Below are positions 8,660 to 16,990 of a stretch of 19,231 bases of DNA, in pieces. The stretch spans positions 1 through 19,231 of the forward strand of contig JADJEZ010000008.1 in assembly GCA_016708825.1 (NCBI GenBank), written 5' to 3'. The DNA comes from Betaproteobacteria bacterium (GTDB lineage Bacteria; Pseudomonadota; Gammaproteobacteria; Burkholderiales; Usitatibacteraceae). A program made the translations under genes and the position numbers. Within the stretch, counting starts at the first letter, position 1, and every line of letters begins with the position of its first letter. Under the pieces are notes generated by a model that did no database searches, was not told the DNA's origin, and saw only the letters and a program-made list of their open reading frames with translations.

Positions 8660-9661
8660 CTAGCGCGTGTCGGTGGCGAGGATGCGCAGGTCGTCCGTGA
8701 ACACGCTCTTCACGCGCGATTCGCGCAGCTTCTGCAGGAATGTTCCCTTCACGCGGTCGTTTCCGGGCCAGACGCCATCGAGCCAGTTCATGCCCGCCGC
8801 AGCGTAGCCGGTGTAGGCGTAGCGGTTCATTTCCGCCGCAACGGCGGAGAGCACGCCCGTGGCGAAGTAGTCGTCCCACTTGATCTTCTCGGCAGAGCGG
8901 TCGCGCTTGATCTCCCGCAGCTTGTCCTGGATGTCGGCCGCACGCGCCTTGCGGGAGGCGCCCGTGAACTCCGCGCAACGCTCCCGGAGCCAGGGGTTGG
9001 CCGTAGCGGTCGGCTGCCCGCACACGGGCGGCGCCATGCCGGGCAGGCGCGTGCGCATGAGGTCGGTGGCGAATCGAAAGCCCCCCTTCGGGTTCACCTC
9101 GAGGACGACGAGCGGGAAGTACGAGTTCGAGTACGGCGCGAAGACGTTCGCGGTGGAGTCGTCGGCGGTGACCATGATCGGGGTCTTGCGTCCCGGGAGA
9201 TCGGTGAAGTCCGTCCCCCCCACGTTGTTGGCCGGGTAGACCGCGTGGCGCCGCACCGTGGGCTTCAGCCGGTAGATGAAATGCGTCGTGCAGCAGTGGG
9301 CCCCGCCCGTGAAGGTGGAAAAGTGCAGCTGCGGCCCTCCGCTGCCGTCGAAATCCCGGCCGAAGGCATGGATCGTGAAGCGCACGGGCGCCTCGCCCTG
9401 CTCCTTCGCGTTCGACTGCCACGCGAGCTTGCCCTGCCGGAAGACCACGATCCGCTCGGCCGCGGCGGCGATGTCAGCGGCCCCCTTCACCCGCGCGACG
9501 ATCACCTCGTATTCCTGGAACTCCTGGTTCGCGGCGGCTTCGAGTTGCTGGGACTCGAGCCAGGCGGCGCTGCCCTGCGCTGCGGTGGCCGCGGCGGGCG
9601 GGGCTGCCAGCGCGGCTTGGGTGAGGGCGCAGGCGGCGATGAGGGTCAAGGTGCGGCACAT
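8660..9661 (-). CDS. Secreted protein of unknown function with GGAHCC motif
   Basis: Intact gene for 333 aa. The ATG at 9661 is supported by GGGAG six bases upstream and by a signal peptide (MCRTLTLIAACALTQAALA, then APP), so the mature protein is probably periplasmic; the frame is open to 9766 but that extension looks non-coding. A central block has FDGSG (residues 104-108), QLHFSTFTGGAHCC (111-124) and a following FIYRL. This resembles the D-x-D-G-x-G plus GGAHCC pattern I recall from bacterial exported proteins related to FG-GAP/VCBS repeats, with a possible calcium-type loop and a Cys-Cys pair. The C-terminal half is helical with many charged residues (about 245-275). I do not recognise a named family. 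It lies between lysC and the TauE/SafE gene on the same strand, about 100 bp and 160 bp away, so it may have its own promoter. Confidence 0.8.
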   Translation of the reverse strand: MCRTLTLIAACALTQAALAAPPAAATAAQGSAAWLESQQLEAAANQEFQEYEVIVARVKGAADIAAAAERIVVFRQGKLAWQSNAKEQGEAPVRFTIHAFGRDFDGSGGPQLHFSTFTGGAHCCTTHFIYRLKPTVRRHAVYPANNVGGTDFTDLPGRKTPIMVTADDSTANVFAPYSNSYFPLVVLEVNPKGGFRFATDLMRTRLPGMAPPVCGQPTATANPWLRERCAEFTGASRKARAADIQDKLREIKRDRSAEKIKWDDYFATGVLSAVAAEMNRYAYTGYAAAGMNWLDGVWPGNDRVKGTFLQKLRESRVKSVFTDDLRILATDTR

Positions 9662-9803
9662 GGTGTTCTCCCGGTGCGTGGTGGCGGCGGGATGCCGGCA
9701 GGCGACCGGGGGCGCCCTCGCCCACAACCCGGAGTAGTTTGCCTGCAAATGCGCCAGTCGGGCCAATTCGCCGGGATCCGGCTGCCGCGGCCGGCGTCCC
9801 CGG

Positions 9804-9818
9804 CTGCCCGGGAGGCAG
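9804..9818 (-). terminator. Short hairpin after the TauE/SafE gene
   Basis: CTGCC-n5-GGCAG inverted repeat 2 bases beyond the stop of the permease gene. No T tract follows on the minus strand. It could slow transcription or be chance. Confidence 0.15.
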
Positions 9819-9820
9819 GT

Positions 9821-10576
9821 TCAGGAGATCCCCTTGACGATGAGGCTCGCGCCCATCATCAGCATGACGAACGTGATGCCCCGTTCGAACTGCGCCTGGC
9901 TGATGCGCCTGCGTATCCGGATGCCGACCCCGATGCCGGCAACCGTCGGCACGAGCGCGGCGACGGACAGCACCAGCACCTCCTGCGTGAGCACGGCCGC
10001 ATGGGCGAGGAAGACCGCCAAGGCGAAGCCGCCCAGAAAGAAGAGCAGCGCGATGGTGGCCGTGAAGATGTCCTTGGGCAGGCGCAGCATCGTGAGGTAG
10101 ACGAGAAGCGGCGCGGCGTAGAAACCGGAGATTCCTCCGAGCACGCCGCTCAGGACGCCGATCGTCGGGCCCATCCAGCGCTGCCGGCCTTCGCCGATCG
10201 AGTAACCGGGCCGGAGCAGGCGCACGGCGGGCTGGATCAGGACCACGGTGCCCATCACGATGTAGAGCGTCGACTGCTCCAGGCGGACCAGGACCTGGGT
10301 GCCCGCGCCGATGCCGGCCATGAGCGCCAGGCCCATCGGCCAGAACCGCCGCCACACCACGCCCAGGTTGCCGCCCTGCACGGACTGCCAGGCGTTGGTG
10401 ACGAAGATCGGGACCGTGAGCATCGCGAGCGCCTGCGGCACCGGCATGAAGAGCGCGATGATCGGCACCGCGATCAGTGGCAGGCCCAGGCCGAGGGCGC
10501 CCTTGGAGAAACCACCCAGGAAGAGAGCCAGCGCGCCGCCGGCGATGGCGAAGGCAGTGAGCGGCTCCAGGGTCAT
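9821..10576 (-). CDS. Sulfite exporter TauE/SafE family permease
   Basis: TauE/SafE (DUF81) proteins are inner-membrane carriers for small anions, often sulfite, sulfoacetate or other organosulfur and organic-acid products. The product is 251 aa, the usual length, with about eight hydrophobic segments. The N-terminal signature GGFSKGALGLGLPLIAVP (about residues 21-38) is typical, and the second half repeats the fold (VLGGISGFYAAPLLVYL). ATG at 10576 lies 6 bp after the stop of the upstream DUF2817 gene and has no clear ribosome binding site, so translational coupling is likely. The gene is intact. The transported substrate cannot be read from sequence. A sulfonate-type ABC system lies at the right end of the window, but on the opposite strand about 7 kb away, so any functional link is speculative. 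Confidence 0.9.
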   Translation of the reverse strand: MTLEPLTAFAIAGGALALFLGGFSKGALGLGLPLIAVPIIALFMPVPQALAMLTVPIFVTNAWQSVQGGNLGVVWRRFWPMGLALMAGIGAGTQVLVRLEQSTLYIVMGTVVLIQPAVRLLRPGYSIGEGRQRWMGPTIGVLSGVLGGISGFYAAPLLVYLTMLRLPKDIFTATIALLFFLGGFALAVFLAHAAVLTQEVLVLSVAALVPTVAGIGVGIRIRRRISQAQFERGITFVMLMMGASLIVKGIS

Positions 10577-10582
10577 GGCGTT

Positions 10583-11687
10583 TCAGGCCGGCTGCGAGCC
10601 CAGCCCCGCTAGCGCTTCCCGGATGAATCCCGAGGACTGGGCGACGACCGCCTCCCGCCACTCGCTTTCACCGGGATAGAACGCCTCGACGTAGTCCCGG
10701 GACACGCGCTCGGCCAACGCCGGGTGGGCGGCACCGTGCATCCGCAGCCAGCGCAGCGACAGGTTGGCCTTCTGGACCTCGGCGCGCGAGCGGGTGCCGA
10801 ACTCGATCACCACCGCCGTCGTCTGCACGCCGGGCAGGGCCTGCACGAACGCGTCGGCGAGCAGGCCCCGGTACATGGCCACTGCCTTGTGCGTGGATCC
10901 CTGGCGGTTCACGGCACGCTCGCCCCACCAGGCCCGCGCCCTCGTAGGCGGGCGATCCCGGGGAGTGGAAGCACAGGAACACGTGCTCGCACCAGCCGCC
11001 GATTCCGGAATGCAGGTCGATGAACGCTGCCGCCGACGCGCCGGCCACGTGATCGCGAAGCGCGGCGTGGAATGCGAGATTGCTCCACTGCGGGCGCTGC
11101 CCGCCGTAGAAGACGCCGTCGGCAAACCCGTACTGCCCGCCGTTGTAGGCGTCCGAGAACGCCTGCTCGCCCACCCGGGCCCGGAACGCGTCGAGGCCCC
11201 GGAAGATGGCCGCCACGGAATCGTCGTCCCACGTCGGCTGCGTGAGGATCGGATGCAACTCGGCGTAGCCCTGGTTCGCGGGGTACGCGGCGCCGTGGTC
11301 GACGAAATTGCGGTTGAGGTCGACGTTTTCCTCCGTTACGCGCTGCCGGTGCGCGAACCCCCATGGGTTGATCGCGTGGAGCAGGACGACAGCCGTGTCC
11401 GCCGGAAGGGACTTCGCTCCGCCGGCGAGCAGCCATGCGCACTGGGCCGCGGAGCCCGGGTAGCCCTCGATGCCGTGCGTGCCGCAGGCGATGACGAGTC
11501 GCCTGGGCGCGGCCGGGTTCCCGACCACGGCAGCGTCGAGGAACAGGGCTTCGTCTTCCGGCCCGCGTTGCGCGTCGTGCGCATAGGACGCGAGGCGTGC
11601 GCCGGCCTCGCGCGCGGCCGCGAGGAACTTCTGCCTCGCTTCCGGATACCGCGAGGAGAAGCAGGCAGCAGCAGGAAAAGACTCCAT
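10583..11687 (-). CDS. DUF2817 / M14-like zinc carboxypeptidase-family protein, one frameshift
   Basis: About 368 aa when one indel is corrected, matching DUF2817 proteins, which share the zinc carboxypeptidase fold. ATG at 11687 has AAGGAG seven bases upstream. Visible residues: GTHGIEG (zinc ligands His71 and Glu74), NVDLNRNF (121-128, substrate-carboxylate-type Asn-Arg), DLHSGIG (third ligand His226) and a late VIEFGTRS whose Glu fits the catalytic base. The frame breaks near 10932-10942; the text is SPAYEGAG in one frame and then RAWWGERAVNRQGSTHKA in the other. Restoring two bases in a GC dinucleotide run gives one continuous frame. The DUF2817 substrate is not known to me. It starts back to back with the ligase gene and is followed by the TauE/SafE gene after 6 bp. 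Confidence 0.85.
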
Positions 11688-11702
11688 CCACGCACTCCTT
11701 AG

Positions 11703-11708
11703 TATGAT
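11703..11708 (+). promoter_or_regulatory. Possible -10 element for the acyl-CoA ligase gene
   Basis: TATGAT, one mismatch from TATAAT, in the short spacer between two divergent genes. Transcription from it would start near 11715 and give a leader of about 30 bases before ATG 11746. No good -35 is seen 16-18 bases upstream. Confidence 0.25.
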
Positions 11709-11745
11709 TGCGCGCAACGAGAAACGAACCGAAGCGAAAAATCGG

Positions 11746-13250
11746 ATGAATGATACAGGCACCCGCAACCTCGGCGACCTCATCGACCACGACAAGGACG
11801 CCGGGAAGATCGCGCTGATCGACTGCGCGGACTGGAACAACCCGGTGCAATACAGCTACGCGGAGTTCGACGAGCTCGTGCGTGCATGCGCCCGGGGCCT
11901 CGCGCGGCGCGGGCTGCGGCGCGGGGACTGCGTGGCCATCGCGGCCAGGAACTGCGCGCCCTTTCTCGCGCTCTACTTCGCCATCATGCGCGCCGGCATG
12001 GTGGCGGTGCCGGTGAACCACAAGTTCCCCGTCGGCACGATCGCCTTCGTGCTGGAGGACTCGGGGTGCCGACTCGCCTTCTGCGACGCCGAGCGCCGCG
12101 CCTTGCTGCCGGCGGGCTTCCCGGTGGTCGACTTCGAGGACCCAGCCGCCTGGTCGAGCTTCCTCGACCCCGGGGAATTCGAGACCGTCGTTCCCGGCGA
12201 CGACGAGCCCGCCATGGTCCTCTACACCTCGGGTTCCACGGGCCGCCCCAAGGGCGTGCTCCTGTCGCACGCGGGACACCTCTGGGCCGTGCGCGCGCGG
12301 CTGCGAAGCGGCAAGTACGAGGGCGAGCGGCTCCTGGTGGCCGCACCCCTGTTCCACATGAACGGCCTCGGCACGGCGAAGTTCGTCTTCGCCGCCCATG
12401 CGAGCATGGTCCTGCTGCCCCAGTTCGACGCGCGCAACTACCTGCGGGCCATACAGCGCTTTCGCGTGACCTGGCTCACGTCGGTGCCCACCATGCTCGC
12501 GATGATCCTGAACGAGCGCGAGATCCTCGCCCAGACCGACCTCTCGCACGTGAGGTACGTGCGGATGGGCTCGGCCCCGGCTACGGAAAAGCTGATCGCC
12601 AAGCTGCGCGAGGCCTTTCCCGCGTCGGTGATTTCCTACGTGTACGGCACGACGGAGGCGGGCCCGGTCATGTTCGGCCCGCACCCCGACGGGCGGCGAA
12701 GCCGGATCTCGCCCTCGGCTGGCCGCTGCCCGGCGTCGAGGTCCGCATCGTCGACGCGCTGGGGCGCGACGCCAACGAGGGCATGCTCTGGATCCGCACC
12801 CCGGCGAACATGATTCGCTACCTCAACCTGCCGGAGAAGACGCGGGAGGCGATGACCCCGGAGGGGTGGTACCTCTCGGGCGACCTCTTCCGGCGCGACC
12901 CCTCGGGGGCCTACTACTTCGCCGGCCGTGCCGACGACATGTTCGTGTGCGGCGGGGAGAACATCTTTCCCGGCGAGGTCGAGCAGATGCTCGAGCGCCA
13001 CCCCGACATCCTGCAGGCCTGCGTGGTCCCGGTCGCCGACGAGATCAAGGGCGAGAAGCCGGTCGCCTTCGTGGTGCGCCGAAGCGGCGCGCGGCTCACC
13101 GAGGAGGAAGTCCGGCAATACGCGCTCGCGAACGCGCCCGCCTACCAGCACCCGCGCCGCGTGTATTTCGTCGACCAGCTGCCGCTCGCGGGCACCAACA
13201 AGATCGACCGCAAGCTGCTGCGCGAGCAGGCGTTGGCCAGCGCGTCCTGA
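11746..13250 (+). CDS. Acyl-CoA synthetase (AMP-forming, ANL superfamily), one frameshift
   Basis: ANL enzymes activate carboxylates with ATP to acyl-AMP and then pass the acyl group to CoA. The corrected product is 501 aa, slightly short for a typical ligase but complete. Motifs: P-loop YTSGSTGRPKG from residue 160, PLFHMNG, YGTTEAGPVM (A5-type), GWYLSGDLFRRD (A7), the hinge region YYFAGRADDMFVCGGENIFPGEVE (A8), and NKIDRKLLRE with the A10 lysine near the C-terminus. The frame breaks at 12691-12697: restoring one G (GGGCGG to GGGCGGG) joins HPDGR to AKPDLALGWPLPGVEV. The start could be 11704 (14 residues longer); I prefer 11746 because a -10-like TATGAT overlaps the earlier ATG. Substrate preference is not predictable. 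A CoA thioesterase, reductase and ABC importer downstream suggest a role in organic-acid catabolism. Confidence 0.88.
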
Positions 13251-13280
13251 GGCTTGCCGGATCGGCAGCCCGCTCCTGCC

Positions 13281-13757
13281 TCAGTCCGTCGACTTGCGGC
13301 CGAGGTAACCTAGCGGCAGCGCCGTGGTGTATTTCATCTGCTCCATGGCGAAGGAGGAGCTCACGTCGTGCAGGTCGGAAATGCGGATGAGCTTCTTGTA
13401 CACGGCGTCGTAGGCGGCGATATCGGGCACGACGACCCGCAGCAGGTAATCCACGTCCCCGCTCATGCGGTAGAGCTCCACCACCTCGGGAATCGCGATC
13501 GCGCCGGCGGCGAACCGATCGAGCCAGGCCTGGCTGTGCTGGTTCGTTCGCAAGGAAACGAACACCGTCACGCCGACATTGAGCGCCTTGGGATCGCAGA
13601 GCGCGACCTGCTTGCGGATCACCCTGGCCTCGCCCAGCTTCTGGATGCGTCGCCAGCACGGGGTAGCTGACAGGTTTACGCGCGCCGCGATTTCGGCGAT
13701 CGGCACCGAGGCGTCTTCCTGCAGGACCTCCAGAATTCTACGATCAGCGTCGTCCAC
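13281..13757 (-). CDS. Lrp/AsnC family transcriptional regulator
   Basis: Feast/famine regulators bind DNA as octamer-like assemblies and sense amino acids or related small molecules. The intact product is 158 aa, the normal size. The N-terminal helix-turn-helix is at about residues 5-55 (DRRILEVLQEDA, then NLSATPCWRRIQKL), and the C-terminal RAM/AsnC_trans_reg domain includes VVELYRMSGDVDYLLRVVV. The start is GTG 13757: the in-frame codons upstream reach a stop with no other plausible start, and an ATG at 13768 is out of frame. The ribosome binding site is poor. The gene is convergent with the ligase (30 bp between stops) and divergent from the DUF6356/VOC/ABC run, with an AT-rich spacer holding two dyads, so autoregulation and control of the neighbouring run are likely inferences. 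Confidence 0.93.
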   Translation of the reverse strand: MDDADRRILEVLQEDASVPIAEIAARVNLSATPCWRRIQKLGEARVIRKQVALCDPKALNVGVTVFVSLRTNQHSQAWLDRFAAGAIAIPEVVELYRMSGDVDYLLRVVVPDIAAYDAVYKKLIRISDLHDVSSSFAMEQMKYTTALPLGYLGRKSTD

Positions 13758-13776
13758 GGAAGTTTCATTCTCTAAA

Positions 13777-13790
13777 TTTCAATATTGAAA
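13777..13790. promoter_or_regulatory. Perfect 14-bp palindrome, candidate Lrp/AsnC operator
   Basis: TTTCAATATTGAAA is a perfect palindrome in an AT-rich island inside otherwise GC-rich DNA, centred about 26 bases upstream of the regulator's GTG start. Lrp-family proteins commonly bind AT-rich dyads in their own promoters. Confidence 0.45.
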
Positions 13791-13823
13791 GAATATTATC
13801 CCCGTTCAATCCAGTTTGCGGGA

Positions 13824-13838
13824 GAAATTTAGAATTTC
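13824..13838. promoter_or_regulatory. Second AT-rich dyad, candidate Lrp/AsnC operator
   Basis: GAAATT-TAG-AATTTC, perfect 6-bp arms around 3 bases, centred about 47 bases from the first dyad (roughly 4.5 helical turns). It shares the AATTTC half-site with sequence beside the first dyad and abuts the region where a -35 box for the rightward genes would fall. Confidence 0.4.
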
Positions 13839-13856
13839 ATACTTCCCGATCTACCC

Positions 13857-13862
13857 TACACT
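13857..13862 (+). promoter_or_regulatory. Possible -10 element for the rightward gene run
   Basis: TACACT matches a sigma-70 -10 at four of six bases, including the strongly conserved first two and last. A weak TTTCAT lies 16 bases upstream, overlapping the 13824-13838 dyad. Initiation would fall only a few bases before ATG 13872, so the message would be nearly leaderless. Confidence 0.25.
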
Positions 13863-13871
13863 TTGGGACCG

Positions 13872-14156
13872 ATGAGATCGATCGTTCGCGCCTTCACCGA
13901 GCACACCGCCTCCGTCAACGAGACCTACGGACGCCATCTCCTGGCTGCATGGTCCTTCGCTTTCTCGCTCCTCGGCGCGGGACTCGCGTGCCTCGTCCAC
14001 GGCCTCCTGCCATTCGTGTTCACGCACACCGGCAGCTCGACGGTGCGCGATCTCCACGAACGCATGGTGACGCACCGGGTCCGGCGCGCGGCGCCCCCGC
14101 CCCCGGTGGGACGGCCTGGGGCCGGCGCCGCCAGGAAAAGAGCGAAGGATCCGTGA
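13872..14156 (+). CDS. DUF6356 family small membrane protein
   Basis: Intact gene for 94 aa. The pattern FTEHTASVNETYGRH near the N-terminus, one strong membrane segment (about residues 22-47, with LACLVHGLLPFVF), then HTGSSTVRDLHERM matches the DUF6356 (capsule-biosynthesis-like) small proteins as I remember them. The function is unknown. The tail is rich in Pro, Arg and Ala. The ATG at 13872 was preferred over a TTG at 13863. The gene is the first of the rightward run next to the Lrp-type regulator; its TGA overlaps the GTG of the following VOC gene (GTGA), implying coupled translation. Confidence 0.75.
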   Translation: MRSIVRAFTEHTASVNETYGRHLLAAWSFAFSLLGAGLACLVHGLLPFVFTHTGSSTVRDLHERMVTHRVRRAAPPPPVGRPGAGAARKRAKDP

Positions 14157-15060
14157 CCACGGGATCGCAACCCCTCGCAACGCTGGCGGCGCGGCTCGAT
14201 CACGCCGGGGTGATCGTGCGCGACCTGGAGATCACGGCCCAGGCATGGGAAAGCATGGGTTTCCAGCTCACGCCTCCCAGTCGCCAGCGCGGACGCATGC
14301 CGGACCGGGACGAGCCGGGCCCCTGGGCCACCGCCAACCGCTGCGCCGTCTTCCGAGAGGGCTACCTCGAGCTGATCGGTGTGGTCGACGCGTCCTGCTT
14401 CAATCCCTGGGGGCCGTTCCTCGATCGCTTCGAGGGCATGCACATCCTGGCCCTGCGGGTCGACTCGGCGGACGACGCCTGGAAGGGCCTCGGTCGGATC
14501 CCTGCGCTCGCGGACCGCTTCGCGCCCCCGTGCAGCGCGAGAGAGTCCTCGACGTGGACGGCGCGCCGCGCACGATGCGGTTTCGCAACGTCTTCAGCCG
14601 CGACGACCGCTGCCCCGAAGGACGCATCATCGTGATCAAGCACCAGACGCCGCAGTTTCTCTGGCAGCCGAAGTACCTGCACCACCCGAACGGTGCCGTC
14701 GCGCTGCAGGCCGTGTTCCTGTGCTGCAACCTGCAGGACCACGAACAGCCTGCCCACCCTTGCGCAAGGATCGCCGCGCTGACAGGTGCACGGCAGGCAG
14801 CCGCATCGGGCGACCACCTGCTGCTGCGCGACGACATCGGATTCGAATACCACGTGCTCTCGCCGAAAGCGTTCGAGCGCAGGTTCGGCGCCGCAGCACC
14901 CGCGGTGCCCGCATTCGTGGGGGCCGCGGTGCGCTTCACCGACCGCGAGCGTGCTGCGGCCCTCATGCGCGGCAACGGCGTGCAGGTCACCGGGAACGGG
15001 GAGGAGTGGTATGCGCGTTCCGCAGCCATCCCCGGCTTTTTCCTCACGCTGACCGAGTAG
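14153..15060 (+). CDS. VOC / Glyoxalase_3-like protein, first tandem copy, one frameshift
   Basis: Corrected length 302 aa. N-terminal LDHAGVIVRDLE (His17 in a typical VOC metal-ligand position), a GFQLTP strand, ANRCAVFREGYLELIGV with the usual Glu, then FRNVF and KHQTPQFLWQPKYLHHPNGA, the core of the Glyoxalase_3 type (PF13468). VOC proteins use paired beta-alpha-beta-beta-beta modules to place a divalent metal for lyase, isomerase, dioxygenase or epimerase chemistry; which one applies here is open. The frame breaks at the C run 14525-14529; one more C gives FAPPVQRERVLDVDG and a continuous frame. The GTG start overlaps the preceding stop by 4 bp and has AAGGA just upstream. A paralogue follows after 11 bp. 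Confidence 0.85.
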
Positions 15061-15071
15061 GATTGCCCGGA

Positions 15072-15950
15072 ATGAGACTAGACCTCGACCACGTAGGCGT
15101 CGCCGTGCGCGACCTCGATGCCGGCTTCGCCCGGTACGACAGGCTGGGCTTCCGCCTCACGGCCCGCAGCCTCCATGCCGGCGCCACCGTGGTCGGCGGC
15201 CCCGTGCAACCCTGGGGTTCGGGCAATCACTGCGCGATGTTCCGGGAGGGCTATCTCGAGGTGATCGGGCTCACGGACGCGACCCTGCCCAGTTCCGTGA
15301 AAAGCCTGGTGGCGCGCTACGAGGGGCTGCACATCGTGGCCATGGGCTGCGACAACGCGGACGAAGCGCACGCCGAACTCACCGCGGCCGGTGCACCTGT
15401 CGAAGGCGTCCGTGCGCTCGAGCGAGACGCATCGTACGGCCCGCGCGACGAGCAGACGCGCCGCGCCCGCTTCCGCAACCTCTACGTCGATCGCGACGCC
15501 TTCCCGGAAGCGCGCCTGCTCTTCATCGAGCACCAGACGCGCGACGTCCTCTGGCAGCCACACCTCCTCGAGCACCCGAACGGTGCGACCCGGATCGAGA
15601 CACTGTGGCTCGTTGCGCAAGACGCGAGCGCCACGGCCCTCCGGATCGCCACGCTGGTGCGGCGCGAGGCCACCCCGGGCGAGAAAGGCATCGAGATCCG
15701 CCTCGATCGTGGCACGATAGCGGTGATGTCGCCGCAGCAGTGGCGGTCGTGGACGCGGGAGGACGAGCTGCCCCCGCTCCCCGCTCCCGCGGGCGCGAGC
15801 ATCGGCGTGGTCGACCTGCGTCGCACCGAGGCTTTCCTCGCGTCGGCCGGGGTTGCGTGCCGCAGGATCGCGGACGCGGCCGGCCGGGAGAGCGTCTTCG
15901 TCCCGCCGCGCGAGGCGTGCGGCGCCGCGCTGGTCTTCACGCAGTCGTAG
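15072..15950 (+). CDS. VOC / Glyoxalase_3-like protein, second tandem copy
   Basis: Intact gene for 292 aa, start ATG 15072, 11 bp after the previous gene. It is clearly paralogous to that gene: LDHVGVAVRDLD (His7), GFRLT, GNHCAMFREGYLEVIGL, FRNLYVDRDAFPEARLLFIEHQT and LWQPHLLEHPNGA line up block for block with its neighbour. It keeps the His and Glu positions expected of metal ligands in the first VOC module; the second half is degenerate in both copies. The catalytic reaction is not predictable. Tandem retention suggests the two form a heterodimer or handle related substrates; this is inference. Confidence 0.88.
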   Translation: MRLDLDHVGVAVRDLDAGFARYDRLGFRLTARSLHAGATVVGGPVQPWGSGNHCAMFREGYLEVIGLTDATLPSSVKSLVARYEGLHIVAMGCDNADEAHAELTAAGAPVEGVRALERDASYGPRDEQTRRARFRNLYVDRDAFPEARLLFIEHQTRDVLWQPHLLEHPNGATRIETLWLVAQDASATALRIATLVRREATPGEKGIEIRLDRGTIAVMSPQQWRSWTREDELPPLPAPAGASIGVVDLRRTEAFLASAGVACRRIADAAGRESVFVPPREACGAALVFTQS

Positions 15951-15978
15951 CGGCACTTCGAGATTCCCTGGAGAAGCG

Positions 15979-16990
15979 ATGAGAGCTGCGGTCATCCACG
16001 AACACGGCGGCGCGGGAAGCATCCGGTACATCCCGGACTATCCCGATCCCACGCCCGCGGCCGACGAGGTCCTCGTGCGCGTGCGGGCGACGACCCTCAA
16101 CTACCACGACATCTTCACCCGCCGGGGAATGCCCGGGATCAAGGTGCCGATGCCCTGCATCATGGGCATCGACTTCGCCGGCGAGATCGTCGCGGTGGGC
16201 TCGCAGGTGAAGGACTGGAAGGCCGGGCAGCGGATCATGGTCGACCCGGTGGACCGCAAGAACAACGCCGGCCTGCTCGGCGAGATGCGGCCCGGGGGGC
16301 TCGCGGAGCTGTGCGCCGTGCCCGAGCACCACCTCATCGCGCTTCCCGACGAGGTGTCCTTCGAGGCCGCCGCCTGCATGCCCGTCGCCTACGGCACGGC
16401 GCTGCGGATGATGTACACGATCGGCCGCGTGCGGCAGGGCGAGCGCGTGCTGATCCTCGGCGCCTCGGGCGGAGTCGGCACGTGCTGCGTGCAGCTCGCC
16501 AAGCTCGCCGGCGCCGAGGTGATCGCCTGCGCGTCCTCCGACGAAAAGCTCGCGAAGCTCGCAACGCTGGGCGCGGACCACCTGATGGACTACACGAAGC
16601 AGGACATTGCGAAGTGGGTTTACGAGAAGTTCGGCAAGCCGCACCGGCGGCGCTTCGACGGCGGCGTGGACGTCGTCGTGAACTTCACGGGCGGCGACAC
16701 GTGGGTCAAGTCGATGCGCGCCCTGCACCGCCAGGGGCGCCTGCTGACCTGCGGGGCCACCGCGGGATACGACCCGGTCGAGGACCTGCGCTTCATCTGG
16801 ACCTTCGAGCTTCAGATACTGGGCTCCAACGGCTGGATGCGCGAGGATCTCGGCACCCTGCTGGACCTCGTGAAGCAGGGCAGGCTCAAGCCGGTCGTCG
16901 ACCGTGCCTTCCCGCTCGAGGAGGCGAACGAGGGCCTTCGCGCTCCTGGAGGAGCGGAAGGTGTTCGGCAAAGTGGTGGTGAATCCGTGA
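15979..16990 (+). CDS. Zinc-independent MDR oxidoreductase (quinone oxidoreductase-like), one frameshift
   Basis: Medium-chain dehydrogenase/reductase superfamily; these use NAD(P)H to reduce quinones, enones or enoyl-type substrates. Corrected length 336 aa. ATG 15979 has GGAG five bases upstream. N-terminal GroES-like domain with TLNYHDIFTRRGMPG; the catalytic-zinc GHE motif is replaced by GIDFAGE and no structural-zinc cysteine cluster is seen, so it is probably zinc-independent. Rossmann motif GASGGVG at residues 161-167. The C-terminus should read ALLEERKVFGKVVVNP, but an extra G at 16932-16934 shifts the frame; removing it gives EAFALLEERK and a stop at 16988-16990. It overlaps the next gene by GTGA. 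Confidence 0.88.

Noticed and set aside
8576..10612. 678-codon plus-strand open frame
   Set aside because: It runs antisense across the GGAHCC protein and the TauE/SafE gene, both with signal/membrane segments and sensible starts. Low-complexity Arg/Gly/Asp/His-rich translation, no recognisable domain.
10909..12684. 591-codon minus-strand open frame
   Set aside because: It spans the DUF2817 gene out of frame and the antisense strand of the ligase. No domain is recognisable and it contradicts two well-supported genes.
13766..13768. ATG as start of the Lrp-type regulator
   Set aside because: It is out of frame with the helix-turn-helix coding sequence, and that gene shows no frameshift; GTG 13757 is in frame.
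15078..16031. Long minus-strand open frame opposite the second VOC gene
   Set aside because: Shadow of an intact gene with clear family motifs on the plus strand.
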